Shown here: positions 1-3,833 of the stretch, one piece after another
Layout of the letters: every line of letters starts with the position of its first letter
How positions within the stretch are numbered: the stretch's first letter is position 1
NCBI GenBank assembly: GCA_964387935.1
Contig: CAYLZN010000329.1
Coordinates: 1-6,472, forward strand
DNA: 6,472 bases
Origin: CAYLZN01 sp964387935
GTDB lineage: Bacteria > Acidobacteriota > Vicinamibacteria > Vicinamibacterales > JAFNAJ01
Direction of reading: 5' to 3'
The notes under the pieces: generated by a model
Told to the model about the DNA's origin: nothing
Database searches by the model: none
What the model saw: only the letters and a program-made list of their open reading frames with translations
Made by a program: the position numbers and the translations under genes

Positions 1-6
1 AGCCTG

Positions 7-375
7 ATGGTCCTCGTCGACACGTCGGTCTGGATTCGCTTCCTGTCCAATCGGGCGCCGTACGCCGCCGAACTCGATGACCTGCTGGCAAGGGAAGAGG
101 CCGTCGGACACGACTTCGTCTTCGGCGAGCTCCTCATCGGCGACCGTGGTGCTCGTTTGCAACTTCTCGCCGATTACCTCGAGATGCGCCGGGCACCAGT
201 CGTGGCCCATCACGAGGTCGCGGAGTTCGTCCGTCAGCGTCGGCTTCAGGGTCGAGGCATTGGTTGGATCGACGCGCACCTTCTCGCGTCCGCCCTCGTG
301 GGTCATCTGAATCTCTGGACCGCGGATTCGCGGCTGGCAGCCGTCGCGAGCGAGCTTGGGATCGCCTTCCCGTGA
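7..375 (+). CDS. vapC: PIN-domain ribonuclease toxin, VapC family
   Basis: A 122-residue protein, the normal length for a single-domain VapC toxin. Such proteins are Mg-dependent RNases that cut tRNA or rRNA and are held inactive by a cognate VapB-type antitoxin. The four acidic PIN positions are all visible: D5 in the N-terminal VDTSVW motif, E41 in FGELLIG, D89 in GWIDAHLLASA and D107 in TADSRL. The second half, with WIDAHLLASA followed by LWTADSRL and a hydrophobic C-terminal strand, is typical of the family. The ATG at 7 overlaps a TGA at 5-7 (TGATG), suggesting translational coupling to an upstream antitoxin gene that lies outside the window. No antitoxin is seen downstream. Family assignment is strong; the RNA target and the toxicity itself are inferred from the family. 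Confidence 0.9.
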   Translation: MVLVDTSVWIRFLSNRAPYAAELDDLLAREEAVGHDFVFGELLIGDRGARLQLLADYLEMRRAPVVAHHEVAEFVRQRRLQGRGIGWIDAHLLASALVGHLNLWTADSRLAAVASELGIAFP

Positions 376-618
376 ACTCAGGCCGCGATTCCTCAGGCAG
401 GGAGAGGCACGGCGAGGATCAACGCTCATGAAGCGACACAGCTCGAATCGCGTGCGCGGCTGCATCGGGACTGGTTCGACACATACACGACCGATTTGCC
501 ATCGGGCGGGATTGGCGACGCGATCTGGAGCGTCGATCCAGAACCGGTCACCCCCGCGCTCATGCGCCGCGTAGTCGACCGCCGTCCCGTCAGAATCGGA
601 GCACGAGCGAGCCGGTGA
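376..618 (+). pseudogene. Coding-like open frame without start, unrecognised remnant
   Basis: Directly after the VapC stop, the same frame stays open for about 80 codons, to a TGA at 616-618. From about 418 the translation reads like ordinary protein, with stretches such as ARLHRDWFDTY, GGIGDAIWSVDPEP and ALMRRVV, and roughly 70% of third positions are G or C by my hand count. There is no ATG before the one at 562, close to the end, and no convincing ribosome-binding site. The last 29 bases overlap the 3' end of the convergent barrel-protein gene. I do not recognise the family. The best reading is the C-terminal remnant of a gene that lost its 5' part, possibly when the toxin module inserted. 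A short gene with a rare start codon, or chance openness in GC-rich DNA, are alternatives. Confidence 0.35.
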
Positions 619-1204
619 ACCGCGTGAAATCGAGATGCTCGTCTTCGAGGAGGTCGCCGCCGCCGATGAGGTCGCCGATCTCGAACGCCTCGAAGCTGCG
701 GTAGTAGCGGTAGTCGGCGCGAATGCCGATGTTGCGCCCGAAGAAGAGCATGGCGCCGACGCCGAGGTCGTAGCCGAGGGCGTTGCTGTCGAACCCGAAC
801 GCATCGGTCGGCGACTCGATCCGTTGCCGGATCAGGCCGAGGCCACCCGCGACGAAGGGGCGCAGGCTGAATCCGGTCGGGTTGCCGAGAGGGACGCCAA
901 CCAGCACGTTCCCCATCCAGGTGAGCACGCTGTTGTCGCCGAAGAAGCGGTCGTCGGACTCAGCGAAGAAGTCCGGCGAGAATCCAATCTCCGTCTCGAA
1001 CCCGAAGACCCCCCCTCGCATGTTGCCGTAGGTGACGCCGTACGCCTTGGGCTTGCGGTCTTCGAGTGCCGCGATATCGGCCGGCGTCGTGCCGGCGAGC
1101 GTGCTCCCGTAGAAGAACGAGATCCAGCGGTCGGCATAGGCCGGTGCGGGCGCCGCGGCGAGCAGCAGGACGAGGGCGGTGCGGGTGACGGCGCGTGAGC
1201 TCAT
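590..1204 (-). CDS. Small outer-membrane beta-barrel protein
   Basis: A 204-residue protein from the chosen ATG at 1204. Residues 1-24 form a Sec signal peptide: a short basic stretch (R4, R8), a leucine/alanine-rich core and an AYA cleavage site before D25. The mature part alternates polar and hydrophobic residues and is rich in Gly, Phe and Tyr, with strand-like segments such as FVAGGLGLI, LGVGAMLFF and IGIRADYRYY. It ends in SLVLRF, the terminal-aromatic signal read by the BAM assembly machinery. About 180 mature residues fits an eight-stranded barrel of the OmpA/OmpW-like superfamily (OMP_b-brl type). Upstream ATGs at 1219 and 1234 are in frame, but the GGAG-type ribosome-binding site at 1209-1213 favours 1204. 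It is transcribed divergently from the methyltransferase. The ligand or role cannot be read from sequence; it may be structural or a porin-like orphan. Confidence 0.82.
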   Translation of the reverse strand: MSSRAVTRTALVLLLAAAPAPAYADRWISFFYGSTLAGTTPADIAALEDRKPKAYGVTYGNMRGGVFGFETEIGFSPDFFAESDDRFFGDNSVLTWMGNVLVGVPLGNPTGFSLRPFVAGGLGLIRQRIESPTDAFGFDSNALGYDLGVGAMLFFGRNIGIRADYRYYRSFEAFEIGDLIGGGDLLEDEHLDFTRFTGSLVLRF

Positions 1205-1208
1205 CGGG

Positions 1209-1213
1209 TCTCC
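1209..1213 (-). promoter_or_regulatory. Ribosome-binding site of the barrel-protein gene
   Basis: On the minus strand GGAGA lies four bases before the ATG at 1204 (TGGAG at five bases is equivalent). This is what selects 1204 over the in-frame ATGs at 1219 and 1234, and it makes the signal peptide begin at MSSRA. Confidence 0.65.
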
Positions 1214-1229
1214 AGTCATGCGTGCACGA

Positions 1230-1235
1230 ATCATA
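1230..1235 (-). promoter_or_regulatory. Possible -10 element for the barrel-protein gene
   Basis: On the minus strand TATGAT matches the sigma70 -10 consensus at five of six positions. It lies about 25 bases upstream of the ATG at 1204, which would give a short leader carrying the ribosome-binding site. No good -35 hexamer is found at 16-19 bases spacing, so this is weak; a promoter of another class is equally possible in the 86-bp divergent gap. Confidence 0.25.
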
Positions 1236-1278
1236 CGGGAGCCTGGCCTTGACAGCGAGTGGCCCTGCAGCTCACCGT

Positions 1279-1282
1279 GGAG
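1279..1282 (+). promoter_or_regulatory. Ribosome-binding site of the methyltransferase gene
   Basis: GGAG lies eight bases before the GTG at 1291. It supports GTG 1291 as the start rather than the in-frame ATG at 1195. Starting at 1195 would add about 32 residues that resemble no methyltransferase N-terminus and would overlap the divergent gene. Confidence 0.55.
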
Positions 1283-1290
1283 TTGACGAC

Positions 1291-1941
1291 GTGACCGACC
1301 TCTGGAGCGAACGGGCGGAGCACTACCGGACGAGCGAGGCCCACCGGGAGGGCCCCGATCTCGACCTGATCGTCGAGTGGGCCGCCGGAGCCGGCACCGC
1401 GCTGGACGTTGCGACCGGCGGCGGCCACGTGGCCCGGCGCCTGCGCGAGGCCGGGATCCGGGTCGTCAGCAGCGATCCGGCACCCGGCATGCGACCCGAT
1501 GCTGTGTGCGCAGCCGAGCACCTTCCCTTCGCTGACGGCAGTTTCGACGTGGTCGTCACGCGACTCGCCGCGCATCACTTCACCGACGTCCGCCAGGCGG
1601 TCCGGGAGATGGCGCGCGTCGCCGCCACATCGGTGCTGATCGTCGACAACCGGTTCATGGGCGAAGATGTCGAGGAGGCGGAGACGCTGCGCGACCCGTC
1701 GCACGTTCGGAACTACAGCGAGGTCGAATGGCACTCGTGCGCCGAGTACGCGGGCCTCGCGGTGGAAGACGTGCGCGCGTTCCAGAAACCGATCGGGCTC
1801 CAACCCTGGCTCGACCGCTGTGGCTGCGCAGGAGCCGACGCCACGCGCGTCGTCGAACTTCTCGGCGACCGGGTCCGAGGCGAGATGGTCGTCCTCGACC
1901 GGATCGCGCTCCGTTGCTCGGTTACCCGCCGACCCGCGTGA
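1291..1941 (+). CDS. Class I SAM-dependent methyltransferase (Methyltransf_11-like)
   Basis: A 216-residue protein from a GTG start. It transfers a methyl group from S-adenosylmethionine to an unknown acceptor in the cytoplasm. The Rossmann-type SAM-binding core is visible in order: motif I ALDVATGGGHVARRL (residues 37-51), the acidic end of strand 2 in VVSSDPAPGM (D62), the EHLPFADGSFDVVVTRLAAHHF segment (76-97) that resembles UbiE/COQ5-type enzymes, then the VLIVDN strand. The opening residues LWSERAEHYR also resemble this family. The C-terminal part is short and variable, as expected for the substrate side. The stop codon lies inside the 3' end of the convergent oxidase gene (20-bp overlap). 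Family assignment is firm; the substrate is not predictable, and the neighbours (a barrel protein and an oxidase) do not point to a pathway. Confidence 0.85.
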   Translation: MTDLWSERAEHYRTSEAHREGPDLDLIVEWAAGAGTALDVATGGGHVARRLREAGIRVVSSDPAPGMRPDAVCAAEHLPFADGSFDVVVTRLAAHHFTDVRQAVREMARVAATSVLIVDNRFMGEDVEEAETLRDPSHVRNYSEVEWHSCAEYAGLAVEDVRAFQKPIGLQPWLDRCGCAGADATRVVELLGDRVRGEMVVLDRIALRCSVTRRPA

Positions 1942-3223
1942 CCACGGCTGCGCCCGTGATGTGCTCGACGGAAACCGTCCCGGCCTGGCGCATGACCAGC
2001 TCCAGTTCCCGGCGGAGCAGGGTGAGCACCGTCTCCACGCCTTCCTGGCCGAACGCGCCGAGCCCCCAGATGTAGGGCCGGCCGATGCCGACCGCGGTCG
2101 CCCCGAGCGCCAGCGCCTTGAAGATGTCGGTCCCGCGCCGGACGCCGCCGTCGAGCACGATCGGCGCGCGGCCCCTGACGCCGGCCACCACGTCCGGCAG
2201 GCACTCGATTGTCGCGCGCTGGCTGTTCTCGGCGCGGCCGCCGTGGTTCGATACGAAGAGGCCGTCGACGCCGTGCTCCATCGCGAGCTCGGCGTCCTCG
2301 CGCGTGACGATGCCCTTCAGGAGGACCTTCATGGCCGTCGCGTCCCTGAGGCGCTTCACGAACTCCCAGGTCGGCGTCCCCACTTCAGGAATCGGCGGCC
2401 CGGGCTCGAACGCGGCCAGCATCGGCTTGCGCCGGTTGTCGGCCTCGCCCACGAGTCCGCTGACGCCGGGCGCGGGCTTCCCGCCCTTGTGGCAGGCCGA
2501 GCAGTCGCGCGAATCCGCCTGCGCGGCGCGCTGCATTGTTTCGCGATTGCTGCCGCCGAGCAGGTCCACGGTGAAGACGATCGCCGGACACCCGGCTCGC
2601 TCGGCGCGCGTGATGATCTGCCGCGTCTGGTTCCAATCGGCCCGATGGTAGAGCTGGTACCAGACCGGTGCACCCCGCGCGGCGATCACGTCCTCGACCG
2701 AGCTCGTCGTCACGGTCGAGAGCACCTGCAGGTGGGCCCTGGCCTTTGCGGCGCGAGCCACGGCGAGTTCGCCTTCCGCGTGAAAGGCCTTCTGGCTGCC
2801 GACCGGGCACAGCACGATCGGCGTCCCCCAGCGCACGCCGAGCATCTCGACCGACGGATCGATCCGGCTGACGTCCACGAGCCGGCGGGCGCGCAGCGCG
2901 TATCGGTTGAACCCGTCACGATTCGCACGAAGCGTCGCGTCGTCGTCGGTGCCTGTCATCAGATAGCCCCAATGTGCGACGGGGATGCGCGCCCGCGCCA
3001 CGGGCTCGAAGTCGAAGACGTTGAGCGCCTCGCCCGGCGACGAGATCACCGCAGCGTCCGGCGCGGCCTGACCGACGAGGGCCAGCGCCTCCGACCGGTC
3101 GCGCCGGGAGCCGGCGAACAGGCGGGCCACCATCGTCGGTTCGATCCCGGCGGCCGCCAGGAGCGGGCTGGCGGTGACGTACGTGAGGAAGGCGCGTCGC
3201 GAGGTTCGGTCGGGTGGCGGCAT
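1922..3223 (-). CDS. Tat-exported FMN-dependent alpha-hydroxy-acid oxidase/dehydrogenase with CxxCH motif
   Basis: A 433-residue member of the glycolate oxidase/lactate dehydrogenase family, which oxidises 2-hydroxy acids to 2-oxo acids using FMN in a TIM barrel. Matching against spinach glycolate oxidase from memory, the whole active-site set is present: Y87 (Y24), Y192 in QLY (Y129), D220 in TVD (D157), K303 in LLKG (K230), and H327/R330 in SNHGGR (H254/R257). The phosphate-binding DGGVRRGTDIFKALALGA (358-375) and IGRP (380-383) are intact. The N-terminus TSRRAFLTY (7-15) followed by a hydrophobic stretch is a twin-arginine signal, implying export as a folded flavoprotein; the cleavage site is unclear. 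Unusually, CSACH (241-245) lies in the variable loop 4 after D220, a haem c attachment signature. The start ATG has only a weak GGA upstream. The physiological substrate and electron acceptor are unknown; a c-type haem would favour a dehydrogenase passing electrons to a respiratory chain. Confidence 0.9.
   Translation of the reverse strand: MPPPDRTSRRAFLTYVTASPLLAAAGIEPTMVARLFAGSRRDRSEALALVGQAAPDAAVISSPGEALNVFDFEPVARARIPVAHWGYLMTGTDDDATLRANRDGFNRYALRARRLVDVSRIDPSVEMLGVRWGTPIVLCPVGSQKAFHAEGELAVARAAKARAHLQVLSTVTTSSVEDVIAARGAPVWYQLYHRADWNQTRQIITRAERAGCPAIVFTVDLLGGSNRETMQRAAQADSRDCSACHKGGKPAPGVSGLVGEADNRRKPMLAAFEPGPPIPEVGTPTWEFVKRLRDATAMKVLLKGIVTREDAELAMEHGVDGLFVSNHGGRAENSQRATIECLPDVVAGVRGRAPIVLDGGVRRGTDIFKALALGATAVGIGRPYIWGLGAFGQEGVETVLTLLRRELELVMRQAGTVSVEHITGAAVVTRVGG
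2489..2503 (-). other. CxxCH haem-c-type motif within the oxidase loop 4
   Basis: These 15 bases encode C241-S-A-C-H245. In cytochromes c the two cysteines bind haem covalently and the histidine is the proximal ligand. The flanking residues (RDCSACHKGGKPAPG) also look like a cytochrome c attachment region. M268 and other downstream residues are possible distal ligands. Haem attachment is inferred, not shown. Confidence 0.5.
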
Positions 3224-3352
3224 GGGTCCGTGATTCTACCCGACGCCGGTGCCTGGGCCCTCGGGGGGCGTCTGTTCAGTCGTCGCCCAAGGGGGAGAGG
3301 CGATGGCCCCGTGGCCGCCTTGGCCTCGGGTCAGGCCGTGGTGCTCATCCTG

Positions 3353-3629
3353 ATGAAGCGATCGCAACGGGCGAAGGACTACCCGGTCATCGGTGAGCTG
3401 GCCGCGAAGCTCCCGCCTCCGAGGGAACTGGAATTCACGACCGACCCCGATCGGCTGCTGGCGCTGGCGCCGAACCACGGCCGGGACAGCGCGCGGCCCG
3501 CCGTCCGCGCGGCTGACGTCCGCGGCACGCAGGCTGCCGGCGGCCCATGACACGGTCGTCGCTCTCGCCGAGCGGCTGCTGCCCCGTGTGCCTGCCGACG
3601 CGGGAGACCCCGATGCCCCAGCTCAGTGA
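3353..3629 (+). pseudogene. Frameshifted C-terminal remnant of a nucleotidyltransferase-like gene
   Basis: Two overlapping frames look like one broken protein. The first (ATG 3353 to TGA at 3548-3550, 65 residues) reads MKRSQRAKDYPVIGELA, then ELEFTTDPDRLLALAP and ARPAVRAA. The run of Lys/Arg then KDY resembles the LMKKTQRxKDY segment of nucleotidyltransferase-like proteins of toxin-type modules; this is recalled by eye, not searched. After about 3515 that frame degenerates, while the frame one base later reads HDTVVALAERLL and continues to a TGA at 3627-3629. That suggests a one-base insertion (or two-base loss). Upstream, the first frame stays open (VVLILMKR) but shows no recognisable N-terminal catalytic domain between 3224 and 3352, so the 5' part seems lost or scrambled. 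The 3' end overlaps the following small gene by 17 bases, as in an operon. An assembly error could also explain the frameshift. Confidence 0.45.
3603..3606 (+). promoter_or_regulatory. Ribosome-binding site of the small acidic protein gene
   Basis: GGAG (within GGGAGA) lies six bases before the ATG at 3613. It favours this start over the in-frame ATG at 3547, whose extra 22 residues (containing CCPVC) fall in the frame-shadow of the upstream remnant. Confidence 0.6.
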
Positions 3630-3795
3630 AGACGACCTGAACCTCGCGGAACTATCGGACGAGGAACTCGACCTGGCGTGGGACCTGTGGTTCGACCTGG
3701 CCCAGGTGACCAACGACGACGACCCCATGTGGACGCACGGAGTGTTCGCGGAGGTTGCTCCGCCGGTCGGCGGCGAGAAGGCCGAAGCGCCGTAG
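3613..3795 (+). CDS. Small acidic protein, hypothetical
   Basis: A 60-residue, strongly acidic protein (about a third of residues are Asp or Glu) with no signal peptide or membrane segment. The centre, LSDEELDLAWDLWFDLAQVTNDDDP (residues 14-38), is predicted helical, with aromatic residues W23, W26 and F27 on one face. It is followed by MWTHGVF (39-45) and an unstructured tail. It has a good ribosome-binding site and overlaps the 3' end of the nucleotidyltransferase-like remnant, so the two were probably co-transcribed. A small partner just after a nucleotidyltransferase-like gene recalls two-gene toxin-antitoxin layouts, in which the acidic protein could be the partner or neutraliser; this is inference only. 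I recognise the style from uncharacterised proteins but cannot name a family. A 38-bp gap separates it from the convergent kinase gene, with no clear terminator. Confidence 0.6.
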   Translation: MPQLSEDDLNLAELSDEELDLAWDLWFDLAQVTNDDDPMWTHGVFAEVAPPVGGEKAEAP

Positions 3796-3833
3796 CAGCC
3801 AAAGCCTCACCGAGCGCATCCCGCAAGCCGGTG

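Noticed and set aside
377..398. Short direct repeat CTCAGGC (377-383 and 392-398) after vapC
   Set aside because: Seven bases at 15-base spacing, no further copies nearby and no structure. Too short to call an attachment site or insertion duplication.
635..1198. 187-codon plus-strand open frame opposite the barrel-protein gene
   Set aside because: Glu/Ala/Val-rich shadow translation. The minus strand gives a signal peptide, beta strands and a terminal Phe.
1249..1254. TTGACA, a perfect -35 hexamer on the plus strand upstream of the methyltransferase
   Set aside because: No acceptable -10 at 16-18 bases downstream (TCACCG at 17), so it is probably chance.
3233..3238. TAGAAT on the minus strand, -10-like, just upstream of the oxidase start
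   Set aside because: It lies only nine bases from the ATG, giving an almost leaderless transcript, and no -35-like hexamer is seen at the right distance.
1667..3550. Very long plus-strand open frame (627 codons) opposite the oxidase gene
   Set aside because: It is the antisense shadow of the oxidase in GC-rich DNA. Its translation is Arg/Pro/Ala-rich low-complexity text, while the opposite strand carries a complete enzyme with all catalytic residues. Only its last 65 codons, beyond the oxidase, look meaningful.
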